Source of the DNA: Notospermus geniculatus
Lineage: Eukaryota; Nemertea; Pilidiophora; Heteronemertea; Lineidae
Direction of reading: 5' to 3'
Length of the DNA stretch: 64,000 nt
Assembly (NCBI GenBank): GCA_002633025.1
Contig: NMRB01002145.1
Span: forward strand, 59,031-123,030
Positions 1 to 11,877 of this stretch are shown here, in pieces. Under the pieces are notes generated by a model. It was not told where the DNA came from and made no database searches. It was given only the letters and a program-made list of their open reading frames with translations. The first letter of the stretch is position 1. Each line of letters starts with the position of its first letter. The position numbers and the translations under genes are program-made.

Positions 1-114
1 CGGCGCTACGTCATTGCCGCGAAAAGTGGATCACATGATCATCCACGGGTATGGATTTTTGAGTAACGGTCGATGATCATGTGATCCACTTTTCGCGGCA
101 ATGACGTAGCGCCG
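1..114. repeat. Foldback MITE with perfect 43-bp arms
   Basis: Positions 1-43 are the exact reverse complement of 72-114, separated by a 28-bp loop. The left end coincides with the window edge, so the outer boundary and any target duplication cannot be seen. No coding capacity. Perfect arms suggest recent insertion or arm homogenisation. Confidence 0.85.
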
Positions 115-307
115 TCAGTTTTCTGCCGGCCAAAATGGCGGCCGTTACCGAAGCTACCATTTGACAGCACTCTCTAGCGGTAGCTTCGGGAACCAAAATG
201 TTTCAAACCGATACCCACTACGTTATCCGCGCTTAGAAACTGCCATTGTTGACGCCAGTCTCATTGGATGACCAACAGGCGGTGTTCGCTGTCCGATTCG
301 GGGAACC

Positions 308-356
308 GTCATTTGGAAATATGTGCGATCCTGTCATTTGGGAATATGTGCGATCC
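308..356. repeat. 24-bp tandem duplication
   Basis: The 24-bp unit at 308-331 is repeated at 333-356 with one substitution. No other feature is recognised between 115 and 477. Confidence 0.7.
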
Positions 357-477
357 ACTGGCAATCCTGCCAGTGTTTAGTACGTCTACGGTCAACTAAA
401 CAATGGGGACGAGTGCAGCGTATGGAGTGCGTGTTGTGGTGGAGGCAAGGAATTGTATGTTATCATTTTCCTCGTTT

Positions 478-818
478 TAATAGCCGTGGTTACACTACAT
501 AAAATACCCGGGGTTTTTGCGGGCACACCTATGAATTGCCGAGCTTCAAGAAAACCGTGTCTGAAAAACACGGGTTTTTGAGACACGGCAAGCTAGCTGT
601 GCTTTTCGAAATCCCTGTGTTTTCGTTAGCTCTTAGCAAGTCATTAAGTGACGTCGTTTTCGCGCCTCCAACAATGTGTGCCAATGCAGAAATGACCGAA
701 GAGTCAGTGCATGCAGAGAACCTATCGCCGGGCTACTTAACTACAATGTAGTAGTGTGACCTCTCGCCGGGTTTTTCGTACACACGGTTTGACACGGGTA
801 TGTTCAACAGGCGCTTGA
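478..818. repeat. Dispersed repeat, inverted partner at 51372-51916
   Basis: The block from the ACTACATAAAA region through CTCTCGCCGGG to CACGGGTATGTTCAAC recurs in reverse complement at 51372-51916. The matching order of blocks shows both are copies of one element. A related end (ACTACATAAAACCCCGGG) is also seen near 45068. No protein is recognised. Confidence 0.7.
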
Positions 819-1079
819 CTTTAGGGCATGAAACTCACTGATCGCAGGCAAAGTGTCGCAGGTTTCCAAGGCGTGAATGTGCACACACACATTGGAATTG
901 AGCACAGTTGGTGTACAATCCGGACGGAGGTTCAACCAACCCTGACTCTATGTAACAGGAAGCCACAACGGTATTCGCTGCGGACATGGACAGTAACTCC
1001 GCGCTGCACTTGGCCATTTGCCACCGATCTGGAATGGACACGTCTTACGAAGAGAATTTGGCTTTCCTTGTCGCTGCGG

Positions 1080-1610
1080 AGGTTGAAGAACACTCTGACC
1101 TCGGATGCACTTGCTACGGCGGGAGGTAAGGGCCTGGGAAGCCTCATTGCGAATTATTTCAGTATGAATGGGCTCCAACACGAAACGTATAAGAAGGTGT
1201 ACCACAATACGGTGGTCCCGGTCACGGATTATGGTGCTGGCGTGTGGGGTTACAAAACATATAAGAAATGTGAAAAGCTGAACTACAGGCAATGATGACT
1301 TTTTTAGGTATAGGAAAAATTTCGGCACTCCCAAGTATTGCTGGGGACATGAGTTGGATCCCGACCAGGATACGGCAGCATGTTCACATGATCAGTTTAT
1401 GGTTTAGACATGTTTCTATGCCAGAGACGCGAATCACAACGAAAGTGTTTAGATGGGACTATGAACTGAGTTTGAGAGGAAAACCGACCTGGTGTAAGGA
1501 TCTGAAAGTGGTTGAAAGTGCCAGTGTGAGGTATTACTATGATAATATTGCCTGTTGTTCCATTTATAAAGGTGATTTTTTCTTAAATTTTAGCATTTTC
1601 AAAGCTTTTT
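1080..1610 (+). pseudogene. LINE ORF2 C-terminal fragment, frameshifted
   Basis: Two overlapping frames give the region downstream of a LINE reverse transcriptase. The first reads ATAGGKGLGSLIANYF, then YKKVYHNTVVPVTDYGAGVW up to a stop near 1293. The second resumes from about 1292 with FLGIGKISALPSIAGDMSW and IRQHVHMISLWFR. This order is typical of the post-RT region of LINE ORF2 proteins in marine animals. The palm domain, endonuclease and 3' tail are missing, so this is a dead fragment. The clade is not resolvable from this piece. Confidence 0.75.
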
Positions 1611-2420
1611 TGTAGTTGTTATTTTATAATATTTGTGTTTTTCTTCGTCGAAAATGTGCGTTTCTTAACTCCTTTGGTTATTCATATGTACTGAGAAGAT
1701 TGCTAAGAATCAACACTGGATCACCGAGTCAAGCTAATTTAGAAGAGATTTTGAAACCACCCGAAACTGGACAAAATGGTTTAAACCGGTAACCTCCAAA
1801 ACCTCCATCTGGGTCCCTTCAATTGCCTTATACTCAGGGGTATACCCCTGTCAGCTGGGCTATGTAAATCTTGTGATTCGGGCTCCGTTGAATCAGAGGG
1901 GCACTACTGTGAAAGATATGTGTGCGCCAACAGTAAGTCCAATCCACCTTGGGAGAGTTCCGTCAGTAGAAGTCGCAGAAGTCAGAGTCGTGTGAAGGTC
2001 AATTTATACTCTGCGCGATTCTCTAGTCGTGCGACAAATAACAATGTAATCGGAGAACTTCTACCACGAGAATGTTATGGATAATCCTGACATCTAAGTT
2101 TTTTCTTCAACTACACGTACATGATGATGTCTTACCAAAATTTCCAAACATGAAAGAACTTATGCTGCCTAGCAATGGAATATTTTTATTTGTAATCATT
2201 CATGGTTTCTGGAGAATATTCGTTTGTGTCATTTGACCATGTAAATAAGTGCAAGTAACATTCGACTTCGCTTGTTGAAAGTATATTTTGCATTAAACTG
2301 CGAAAAGGCAATGACAAAATGTAGATACTCACATTGGACTCCTGCAACACCACCGGCAGACAGTATACGGAGTGGAAAAATGGAACATGCACAATTCCTT
2401 TAATATACGAACCCTCCGAA
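1611..2420. other. No gene recognised
   Basis: AT-rich sequence with scattered stops in all frames. A short hairpin (GGGGTATACCCC) lies near 1837. It may include the decayed 3' end of the preceding LINE fragment, but no tail is identifiable. Confidence 0.5.
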
Positions 2421-2424
2421 TATT

Positions 2425-2553
2425 AGGGAGTTTTCGCAAAGCCCCGAAACGCCAACGCCAACGCCAAACCCATTGTTCGATTCCATGAAGAGAGCACCGA
2501 ACAATACGATAGACGAACGCGTTGGCGTTTCGGGGACTTTGCGAAAACTCTCT
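2425..2553. repeat. MITE, AGGGAGTTTTCGC ends, ATT target duplication
   Basis: The left end AGGGAGTTTTCGCAAAG pairs with the right end CTTTGCGAAAACTCTCT, and the arms continue through GCCCCGAAACGCCAACG. ATT flanks both ends (2422-2424 and 2554-2556). Related copies are at 59376-59505 and 3221-3330, and elements with similar ends are at 44131-44250 and 49327-49702. A 3-bp duplication fits PIF/Harbinger-type MITEs (inference). Confidence 0.8.
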
Positions 2554-2555
2554 AT

Positions 2556-2948
2556 TATAGATCGATTGCACGCCGTTTCCGATCTTTTCCGACCACCGTT
2601 GTCAACGCAACAATGTTTCCCGATCTCCGTTCCGGCATTGTTGTGCGTCATCTCGAGAACGAAGTTTCGCGCCTGCGCTCTGGCTGGGTCCGGAAGCAAT
2701 TTCGGGATGGACATGTAAACAAACGGAAACGTGGCTAAAAACTCGATTTTGTACACGTATTACAATCACTAACATATAAAATGGTGAAAGTATGCATTGT
2801 TAAAAACTGTGGGGCACACTTTGGACAATCAAATATCGTGCGGTTCTTCAGAATACTGGGAGTTTCTAATTTTAGATTCCCGACCGAGATCGGTAGCCTT
2901 GACGACGGCGGTCGGGAAAGATCGGAAACGGCGTGCAATCGATCTATA
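2556..2948. repeat. Inverted-repeat element with ~38-bp termini
   Basis: TATAGATCGATTGCACGCC at 2556 is mirrored by GGCGTGCAATCGATCTATA ending at 2948, and the match extends to about 38 bp with one or two mismatches. It directly abuts the preceding MITE. The interior has no convincing ORF. Confidence 0.7.
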
Positions 2949-3220
2949 GCATTGTGTGAACCGCTCTGAAACAATCTTGTTCTATTCCCACTATTTGGGC
3001 GCTCTTATGTGTCAAGATTACCGTGTGGCCTCAGGCTGGAACAACACAGAGGTATAACAGTGGCTTCCCAAAGGGTTCATGACTATGGAACCAGTTAGCT
3101 GGCGTGTCCAGATACCGTATACACCTACCTGTGTGCAATAAAGGCCTAACATGGTGAAACGTGTGATTGACTCTCAAACGTCATGTAATTTGGTGGTGCA
3201 AACGGTGGGCCGTGTCATTA

Positions 3221-3330
3221 ATAGAGATTCGCAAAGCCCCCAAACTCCTATCCCATTGTACCACAAAGAGAGTTCCGAACAAATGGATAGACATTCGCGT
3301 TAACGTTGCGGGAGCTTTGTGAAAACTCTA
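3221..3330. repeat. Diverged copy of the GGGAGTTTTCGC MITE
   Basis: AGATTCGCAAAGCCCCC at the left and GGGAGCTTTGTGAAAACTCT at the right are mutated versions of the 2425-2553 termini with similar internal spacing. It is older than the copy at 2425. Confidence 0.6.
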
Positions 3331-3956
3331 TGATTTATGGTAACTGGAGTTTCACTGACAATAAATTCCAATAACTGAATTACGAATTCGCGGATGCTTA
3401 CATCTTGGTCACATACTCCAGGTTGATCATGCTCTGTAACGATTTATGGCAAATTGCAGGATTGGTACGAAATGCGGTACGTCCACATGCGTAAGTCGCC
3501 GTTAACATCGATTGAACTTATATTCTCATTGCAACAGTTGCTGGTAAACACATAGTTCAGTGAACTAGAAAATGGATATCCTCGGCAAATAATTACTGCC
3601 AAATTATTCGAACAGTATCATGCAGTAATTATTGATTATAACTTGGCCTACAGGAAATACCATTTTTTCAATAATAGGCGCGTATCAAAGGTGTGAGATG
3701 CAGCAATGATTATAGAGCAGCCGCCTCATGGGTTATCTGTACATGACCCGCGGGTAAATTTACCCGTTCTGTCTGTAAATACAGGGTGTCTCAAAATTTT
3801 TACCATTTTGCTTTGATCTCTAGTCCACATTCTTTGGACTAAATGTTCCATCTTTTCAGGTTTGATAATGAAGATTCATACAGGAAGTTTGACTTTTTAT
3901 TCACTAAAAATGGTGTTCATACTGCATCCAGAGTGAGGGAACTGNGTGTTGTCCAT

Positions 3957-4206
3957 AAAGCCGTGTTTTACTGACATCCGTTATCCGTTTTTCACCTTGA
4001 TCACTACATGGAGGCAATGTTTTGACGGATAACGTCGTATTGTATAACGGATAACGGATGTCAGGTAAACACTGCTTAAAGCCGTGTTTACCTGACATCC
4101 GTTACCCGTTATGCGAATTTTCGTCTCGATCTGCACATGAGCCAATGCTTTGGCGGATAACGTCGTCTCGCATTACGGATAACAGATGTCAGGTAAACAC
4201 GGCTTT
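3957..4206. repeat. Two head-to-tail copies of a ~125-bp palindromic MITE
   Basis: Each copy starts with AAAGCCGTGTTTACCTGAC or a close variant and ends with its complement GTCAGGTAAACACGGCTTT. Copy one is about 3957-4077, copy two about 4078-4206. Both have ATCCGTTATCCG arms around a central GGCGGATAACGTCGT block. They share a junction without spacer, as if one inserted at the edge of the other. Confidence 0.75.
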
Positions 4207-6057
4207 CCTAATGTCGGTCGGTGCTCCACCAAACTTCGGTCACGTGCAGCGTACGGTAGTCACCGGTCATCCCGTTACAAACGATGTGGCACTCGACGTG
4301 GCCGACGGACTGCTTCCCGAACCCGTCGTTGAAAGTGAAATTGACGTCCGCGCCAATCGAACGTGAGGTACGCAGGGGCGTAGCTAGCGGGGACAGGGGC
4401 AGATGTTCCCCAGAGCAAACAGGGCAAATGTTCCCAAGCAAATTTTTCCTTTAAACGGTCATTTTCCCTCTTGAGCCAGGTAGCCTAATTGTGGTGTCAG
4501 ATGTCGGGAAAATGCATCTGAGAGGATGTCGATACATGTATTCAATTTTGGGGTGAGGACCTCAGCCCCCTTCGCCCTCCAGACGACTCAATCAATCCCC
4601 CCAAGCCATAAAAGCTAGCTACACCTCGCGCTGCACCCATGGGTACGTGCGTCACTGTTTGCTGACGTCACCGTGGAATGACGTCATAGGTGAATTAACA
4701 CTCCCGGCCTGTGATCATGGCGATGACGTCAAAACGTCGTCTTCACGTTGAGGTAGGCCTACTGCCTTTTTCTACAACTGCCTGTTGGGACGATTCGCTT
4801 TGTTTTCCCCTGGGTTTCAATTCAATCCACCTGCTATTGTTCAATAACTAACAGACGTAGGTGAGTTTTTTGAATTTTTATGCGCTCAGTGGTTATAGTA
4901 CGCCCCACTGAAACTTTGAATAGAGAAACTTTAAATGGCGACCATCAGAAGGTACACAGGAAGTAGTCAAGCTCAGCTGGGCATGTGCAGGAGGTTGGTC
5001 ATCGTAAACATGGCAACAGCGCAGGCGGAGAAATCCACTGACATCACATTGTGGAGATAGCGCTTTCAATTAACTTCACGAATTTAAATTGGCGGGCGAA
5101 ATAAGTTGTGAATAGGTGGAAAATACAGTTTGAGCCAGTTGCCCGATAAATAGCCAATGATAGCAGTAGCCAGTAGCCACATGGGCCTACTTGGATGTGA
5201 CTGATGACGTCACTGCGCAACGCCGCCAATGCTGACGGACGGAAGTGCCTTCGCGTTTTATAGTATAGATTTACAAATAAACCGCTCGGCAAAGTGACTG
5301 ATTTCATCATCGATACAACCTTTCCAGTCATCCTTAATTCTCATGCGAAGTTTCAGCGCTTAACTATGCCTTACAGGGTGTTTTTGGCATGCTGTTTGCC
5401 AGGATGGCTAATTTCTTATATAAGGCGAAATTCAGAGTCGGACCACCTGTGACGTCAGCAGCTTCGCTATCTGGCCGCTGCGCGGCGTTCCGGGTCCTTT
5501 GCGTCAAGAACAAAAATGGTAGAAATGTGCAGAGTCATGTTATTTTTGTAGGTGGCCACCGCAGAAAACGACAACCCTAATTTAATATGGCGCTTTTCAA
5601 AAAGTATCAGAGCTGTGACTTTGATATTTATTCTATCTAAAGAATATTACACATCTTTCCTCAAAATTTCAGCTCCATAGCATAAATAGCATTTAAATTG
5701 CAGCGTCTTCAAAATTTCTCATCCAAAATGCAATATGGTGGTCATTGCAATTGTATTGAACTTTCTGCACTGCATTTTTTATATGAATTTTTAAACTTGT
5801 TGCTATTTTATTGCTGTATGCGCGAAAAGGTTTAGTTGTAGCCAGTCGGTTGATCAGTGTAGCAAATCGTTTGACTCGTATTGGCATCATCCATCTTATT
5901 ACACAGTATCAAATGTCAATGCATAATGTACAACACAGAGTAGGCCTACAATGAATATTGAGATGTGGTAAAACATCAATGACAATGAATTTTTTTACAA
6001 GACATGGAATGACTTTTATCATAAGATTTAAAACTAAGGCATATTTTGCCACTCTGA
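4207..6057. other. No gene recognised
   Basis: No ORF here has recognisable family motifs. Several TGACGTCA or TGACGTCACCG CRE-like words occur at 4660-4740 and 5200-5220, but CRE-like words are common across this window and no gene is attached. Confidence 0.45.
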
Positions 6058-6340
6058 GCCTAATTCTTATTCAATGATTCGTATTGATATTGTCCTTCTC
6101 TTGCCATTCCAAGCCTGCTTCGTATTGGATGATTTGTATTGATCATGTTGATACCATCCGTGTCTTGCCATTCGCCCAGATTCGTATTGATATCGTCCGG
6201 GTCTTTCCATTCTAAGCCGGATTTGCATTGAATGATTCGTATTGATATCATCCGTCTCTTATCATTCTTGAAGCTTGATTCGTATTTTGAATGATTCGTA
6301 TTGGTATCGTCCTTCTCTTGCCATTCTAAGCCTGATTGCG
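6058..6340. repeat. Degenerate minisatellite, ~60-65-bp unit
   Basis: About four to five imperfect copies of a unit containing GATTCGTATTGATAT, then CGTCC, then CTTGCCATTC and TAAGCCTG. Unit lengths vary by several bases. No coding explanation. Confidence 0.7.
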
Positions 6341-6600
6341 ACGTGCATCATCCTGACCATAAAACAAAATAAAATGCACACTGATACCCTAAAATATTTC
6401 CACAGTCGATCTGTGTATAGTTTTACGGCATACATATCAGAAATGATAATAAGTCGGACGAGCTTGTGCAACCCTTGTTGTTCGTGAAAAGGGCTTTAGA
6501 TGATGAATGAATCCCTCCAGAACAACATGGATCAAACAATAAACGGACAATAAGTCTAAAGTTCCACCGGGAAATTTAAATATAATTCAGGATAAGTTAA

Positions 6601-7324
6601 AGTGGTCCTGAACCGCCGGGGCGAGCGAGACAGCCTCGTTTTCATTTTCCCGCGCTACACCAGTATGAATGAGCGCCTGTCAATCATCACGTCACGTGAT
6701 TACTATGGAATTTACTACGCGATCACTGATTGGGCAAGTTCTGATGACTGACAACTGTGTGACAGCTGATTGTCAAAACAACATGGATGCCACCAGTTCA
6801 CCGAGTCGAGATTTCTCCTCTATTCCGGGGAGTTTTAGAGGATACATTCACGCCTAAGAGCATGAAGAGTGTTCAATCCGACATGAGTGACACCATTGAT
6901 GACGATGTCGGCCGGTATGCCAGGCAAGTTGGTCTTTTCTGGGAAGGAGCCCCAGAATTCGCTGCCGTTTCACCGGCACGGCGGCGAGATCCGCAGTCCG
7001 GCAATATGTTAATGATGCCGTACATACAAACAACCTCCTCATCGTCTTAAAACGGAGTTCTTTCTTTATTATGAGCCACTTCGATAATGCCTCTGGACGA
7101 TTCACAGCCGCTGGTCGGCATTTGCTACCTTATTAGGCCGCCCTTTCCCTTCTTTCACTTCTCGCTTCGGCATCCTGTCTGCTGCGTTTGCACGACCATC
7201 TCAAACTCAGTGAAGGTAGCGTACTGCGCATGCTCAGAAGCCAGGAGCGGAAATCGGAAGTTCCATTTTCGTGGGCGGTGAAAATGATCCGGTGCCAACT
7301 TTTGCTTGGCGGTTTAGGACCACT
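6601..7324. mobile_element. TTAA-target non-autonomous DNA transposon, copy A
   Basis: The element begins AGTGGTCCTGAACCGCC immediately after TTAA (6597-6600) and ends GGCGGTTTAGGACCACT immediately before TTAA (7325-7328). Copy B at 10035-11023 has the same ends, target and internal order. TTAA duplication fits piggyBac or Kolobok superfamilies; the AG-starting terminus does not settle which. Short ORFs are shared by both copies, but no transposase motif is seen, so it is probably non-autonomous. The unoccupied site for the nested element of copy B is at 7047-7050. Confidence 0.85.
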
Positions 7325-7478
7325 TTAAGACTTCCAGCTATGAAGAGTGGTGTGGAGTTGGGTCCCGAGCACGCCGAGGAACTGTGTGCCGCCATCTTGA
7401 ATTGTCGTCCGAATTCATGTTGTTCCTCCTCTCATGGAATAAAAGTTCCCAAAATCCTCCTGTTCCTTCGCAAGTTAA

Positions 7479-7674
7479 AGGAGGCCAGCAAACTAGTTTT
7501 ATTCCTTCGTGAAGGTAGCAGCACCAGTGATCGTTAGACTGGTGCCCGGTCCAATGCAACTCACTCACGATATTCACGTCAGTGCATATCACCGACAATA
7601 GGTGGCAGCACCGCAGGCGTCGCGTGGATAGTGAACCAGTGAGTGAGTGTTTACAACTTGGACGTCCAGCTCCT
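7479..7674. mobile_element. TTAA-target MITE, left arm shortened
   Basis: TTAA at 7475-7478 is followed by AGGAGGCCAGC. The right end GACGTCCAGCTCCT is followed by TTAA at 7675-7678. The body matches the element at 10497-10747, but about 50 bp of the left arm is missing. Confidence 0.75.
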
Positions 7675-8457
7675 TTAAAATACCATGTCCACAATCACTT
7701 CCATAGATACCCGTGAGTGGATTTGTGAAGCCTTGGTCTAAATAAAACATTCTGAATTTACCAGAGTTTTTTGAAAAAAATCGACAAGGAAATTGAAAGC
7801 TTGTAGGTCGTGATTCCCGGCGGGGCAAAATGCGCATGTACAGACGTGGGCAGTGCGCACATTGCCGCCAGATGGCGCTGCTGTACAACCCAGCAAACCG
7901 GGGACGACATTTCACTTACAATCCTAAACATACCCCCCCCCCCCGACAGAGTCAAATATGATACCCAACACACAGCTACACCGGCGCGCTCGCGACACAA
8001 CGGCCCCACACTTCACATATCACCAAACGATTATTAAGTTCAAACACAACAGACCTGGCGATTATACAATCACCAGATGATTTCAAAGTTATTTCTAAGT
8101 ATTCCGTGTCAGCTTTAAATTTTCATCAAATGATGCATTTTCTCAATTTCGTATTTGTCAGATTTGCCTGACATTGCTAAATACCAGATTGCACGTCCGA
8201 CCGCACGCCCAAAAGAACCAGTTACCCCAAATTTCAAAGAATTGAACATCAAATTGACTAGAAAAATACTAAAATATGATAAACCCAACCTTATGTCAAG
8301 TATACAGTCAAATTTTGAACCTACCAAATTTACCGATTTGGGCGTGCAATCAGTCGACAATCCAGTATTAGTTTCAAAATTCCAGTCCAGGGCTGAATCG
8401 CAACAGTCCAAGTTAAGTATGTGAAATAGAAATAGGGTTTCCAAGGTGAAAGACACC
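7675..8457. other. No gene recognised; poly-C run
   Basis: Contains a C homopolymer around 7927-7943. A + strand open frame (8155-8424) has no recognised motif. Confidence 0.4.
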
Positions 8458-8552
8458 GCTTCCTACCAGAATCGAACCCACGAACCCTCGCATATGGCAT
8501 CAATCGCCAGCACTCAGGGGCACACGCCTTAAACCACTAGGCCAAATCCCCA
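8458..8552 (-). repeat. tRNA-derived SINE head (minus strand)
   Basis: On the minus strand, an A box TGGCCTAGTGG (8534-8544) and a B box GGTTCGATTCT (8468-8478) lie at tRNA-like spacing with a long variable region, as in Leu/Ser-type tRNAs. The presumed acceptor ends do not pair, so this is a tRNA-derived SINE or tRNA pseudogene, not a working tRNA. Confidence 0.65.
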
Positions 8553-10030
8553 TCCTCAAAAAAGATGGCCCAATGGCCCGCGCTCAAACGAGGCGTCCAC
8601 AAGTCCAAGTTAAGTAAATATCAATAGACCTTAAACAGTCCAAGTGTCCGCAAATAAGTTCCAGCAGTCGCTAGAACTGAGCAAAGCCCCCGCTAATTAC
8701 CACAGGGGAAAAACAGTCCAAAAAACACTCGTCAACTGGCACCTTACATGAACAGTGAATGACAACATTTATCAAAGACAACTTTGAAACTCGTGGAAAA
8801 TAGGAATGTCAATTCAAAAACTGCAAAAAATCAAATTAACTATACACAAGAGAAATAGTGCGCTTTTAAGCGCTTGTAGCAATCAAATCACTGTTCATGC
8901 AAAGCGTCAAGAGTGCAACATAGTAGGCAAAACCACAAGTCACCACATCCATCAGAATGAATTCCAGAATCCATGAATATTGATTTGGACACCACATGTG
9001 AGTTTCAAAAACGCCTGTTCCTCCACGAGAAAAGCAAGACCCCCAAGAATTAACAAGCTGGAAAATCCTGTCAAAAAATACAAATTTACAAGCCTTTCGG
9101 CGACATGGTTCACTAGAGGTTGATGAACAGCTGTGTGAAAGTCAGTGTGTGTTCAATGAGTGTGGTGAACAGACAGGAAAGATCGTCTGTCTCGCAGCAC
9201 ATCATCTGCAGAGACTCATTCGCGTGACGTCATCCTTTGACGTCACAGTTATCACGCCACTATGACGCCACAGTTTTCGTGACGTCATATCAAACTGTTG
9301 ATTCCTTGGTAACGACAAAAAACCGTTAGAAACATCTTCTGCCATAGCCTCGTTGCTTCAAGGTATTTTTTCTCCCAAATGATGACAAATACTTGTTATT
9401 TCGGCCTCATGAACGAAAAGAAACGTTGTTATCAATTGTATATTGGTATATTTACGTATCAAGGTAATGAAATTACGTCTTCAGAAATTAGCGCGGAAAT
9501 GGCCAAAAATAGCCTCTTCCAAGGTCTTAAATTGCTAATATCTAAAAAAATAAGCCAAAATATTTGCCAAATACCACACAGACACGGGTTCATTATACAA
9601 AAATCATACCCTCCAAATTTCAGCCGGAAAGGTTTTACCACGGCTGAGAAAAACAGCGAACAAAACCGTGACATAAAATCAAGGATGACAATAATGGTCA
9701 CTCTAGTGAACCAATACCCCAAATTCCAAATCCCTGTGCTTTACTGTAAATAACCTTAGGTACATGTAATCACACAAATCTACCATCTCGCTTCCAGGGC
9801 AGATCATATCATCGATACCAGCATTGATGGAGGTTTGATATGAGATTAAAATTAAAAGAGCATACACCAATACATGTACTTGAGTGTTATACAGCTTACG
9901 AATTTTAAACCTGGAACGATGAACTAGATTTCAAGGTCTCACTTCACTCAAAAGAGGAACAGGAGCAATTGAGACTGTTTCACGATTTAAATGAGTGAGA
10001 GGATACTAGCACTTCACTCATGATTCACTA
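8553..10030. other. No gene recognised; CRE-like cluster at 9223-9290
   Basis: GTGACGTCATCC, TTTGACGTCACAG and CGTGACGTCATAT fall within about 70 bp (9223-9290) with GACGCCAC between. A 124-codon open frame follows at 9379-9753 but has no recognised motif and biased, low-complexity composition. I do not call it a gene. Confidence 0.4.
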
Positions 10031-10034
10031 TTAA

Positions 10035-11023
10035 AGTGATCCTGAACCGCCGGGGCGAGCAAGACAGCCTCGTTTTCATTTTCCCGCGCTACGCCTGTAT
10101 GGGTGAGCACCTGTCAATCATCACGTCACGTGATTACTATGGAATTTACTACGCGATCACTGATTGGGCAAGTTCTGATAGAGTGACAGCTGATTGTCAA
10201 AACAACATGGATGCTACCAGTTCACCGAGTCGAGATTTCTCCTCGATTCCGGGGGGGGGGGGTAGAGGGGGTTACATTCACGCCTAAGCACTGCTAAGAG
10301 TGTTCAATCCGAAGCGAGTTACACCATTGATGACGGTGTCGGCAGGTATGCCAGGCAAGTTGGTCTTTTCTCGGAAGGAGCCCCAGAATTCGCTGACGCT
10401 ACACCGGCACGGCGGCGAGATCCGCAGCCGGCAATATGTTAATGATTGACGCCATCCCCAATACATAGCCTACAAACAATCTCCTCATCGTCTTAAAGGA
10501 GTTCGACGTCCAAGTTGTAAACAAACCAGTTTGTTTACAAACAGTGGTCGGCAAACTAGTTTTATTCCTTCGTGAAGGTGGCAGCACCAGTAGCGCCCCG
10601 TGATCGTTAGACTGGTGCCCAGTCCAATGCAACTCACTCACGATATTCACGTCAGTACATATCACCGACAATAGGTGGCAGCACCGCAGGCGTCGCGTGC
10701 ATAGAGAACCAGTGAGTGAGTGTTTACAACTTGGACGTCCAGCCCCTTTAAAACGGAGTTCTTTCTTTATTATGAGCCACTTCGATAATGCCTCTGGACA
10801 TTCCACAGCCGCTGGTCGGCATTTACGCATTTGCTACCTTTTTAGGCCGCCCTTTTCCCTTCTTTCACTTTCTCGCTTCGGCATCCTATCTGCTGCCGCT
10901 TGCAACTCAGTGAAGGTACCGTACTGCGCATGCTCAGAAGCCAGGAGCGGAAGTCGGAAGTTCCATTTTCGTGGGCGGTGAAAATGATCGGGTGCCAACT
11001 TTGCTTGGCGGTTTAGGACCACT
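10035..11023. mobile_element. TTAA-target DNA transposon, copy B with nested MITE
   Basis: TTAA at 10031-10034, then AGTGATCCTGAACCGCC. The right end GGCGGTTTAGGACCACT is followed by TTAA at 11024-11027. It is collinear with copy A (6601-7324) but longer because another TTAA element occupies 10497-10747. A G homopolymer at about 10252-10262 replaces GGGGAGTTTTA of copy A. Confidence 0.85.
10497..10747. mobile_element. Nested TTAA-target MITE with empty-site proof
   Basis: Begins AGGAGTTCGACGTCCAAG and ends GGACGTCCAGCCCCT, flanked by TTAA at 10493-10496 and 10748-10751. The same host sequence in copy A (7041-7056) reads ATCGTC-TTAA-AACGGAG without the insert. This shows precise insertion with TTAA duplication. 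Confidence 0.88.
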
Positions 11024-11335
11024 TTAAGGACACCTTGGGGACTGACAAATGCTGTCCTTAATAAAGGGGTGTCCTGATTATAGAGGTTGAAATGAATAGA
11101 AATGACCAGTTTGGGACTAAACATTGGTGTCCTGATTAGAGAGGTGTCCTGGCGGGACCACGTCTATTTGGCCCAGTGTAACGTAATTCACTGCCCCCCA
11201 TAAATCAGTGCCCTACCCTATTGTGTAGGACGGTATAAGCCGCACGAGGAGGAAAACCAATATTCAGGATACAATAGAACCTATTGTAACCCGGGCACTG
11301 GTTTACAAGTACATTCATTTACACTACACCGGGTT

Positions 11336-11360
11336 CTAACCCTAACCCTAACCCTAACCC
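11336..11360. repeat. Short interstitial telomere-like repeat
   Basis: Four units of CTAACC, the vertebrate/deuterostome-type telomere sequence, within a region of short-repeat debris (11030-11420). Too short to imply a chromosome fusion. Confidence 0.6.
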
Positions 11361-11877
11361 GGGCCACATATGGTAGACTCCCTTATGGCAGAGGTGTCTG
11401 TTAAGGGAGGTTCCACTGTATTTAAGAAAATTGTTAGGAAATTCTTAAGGCGCTTCGTGCATACCACTTAAAGAATTTCCTTAGCTAAGAATTATTTTAT
11501 GAAGTTAAGGATAATCCTACTCTTCATATAAGGATTTTTAGTGCATACGGGGCCTGAATTTTCCACAAACACAAGCACCTCGTACTATGTAACCTCAAAG
11601 AGGCCTACAGAAGCTTTAGGTCTGAGTTTCCTGACGTGAATATCGGATTCTCCAAGTTTGCTGAGTTGCGCCAAAAAGTGTGTCCTTGCAGGTGCCTCTG
11701 GTACGCACAGTGTATGAGTATGACATCAAAATGACAAACTAATGTTGAATGCTATCTGCGATCAGGTTAAATATGATTGCCATCACCTTCTTGCAGTTAT
11801 GTCTTGCAGGGCGACAGATTGCTTTCTTGGTGAATATAAATACTGTCTAGGGACTGATAGCATAAAACACAAGTTAA

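Noticed and set aside
828-1080. Extension of the LINE fragment upstream to 828
   Set aside because: The frame is open but does not resemble LINE protein before about 1080.
8458-8552. Functional tRNA gene
   Set aside because: A and B boxes are present but the acceptor ends do not pair; it is a SINE or pseudo-tRNA.
9379-9753. 124-codon ORF as a gene
   Set aside because: No recognised motif, biased composition, no splice partners and no homology that I can name.
11336-11360. Chromosome-fusion telomere site
   Set aside because: Only about four units, too short to distinguish from chance or repair insertion.
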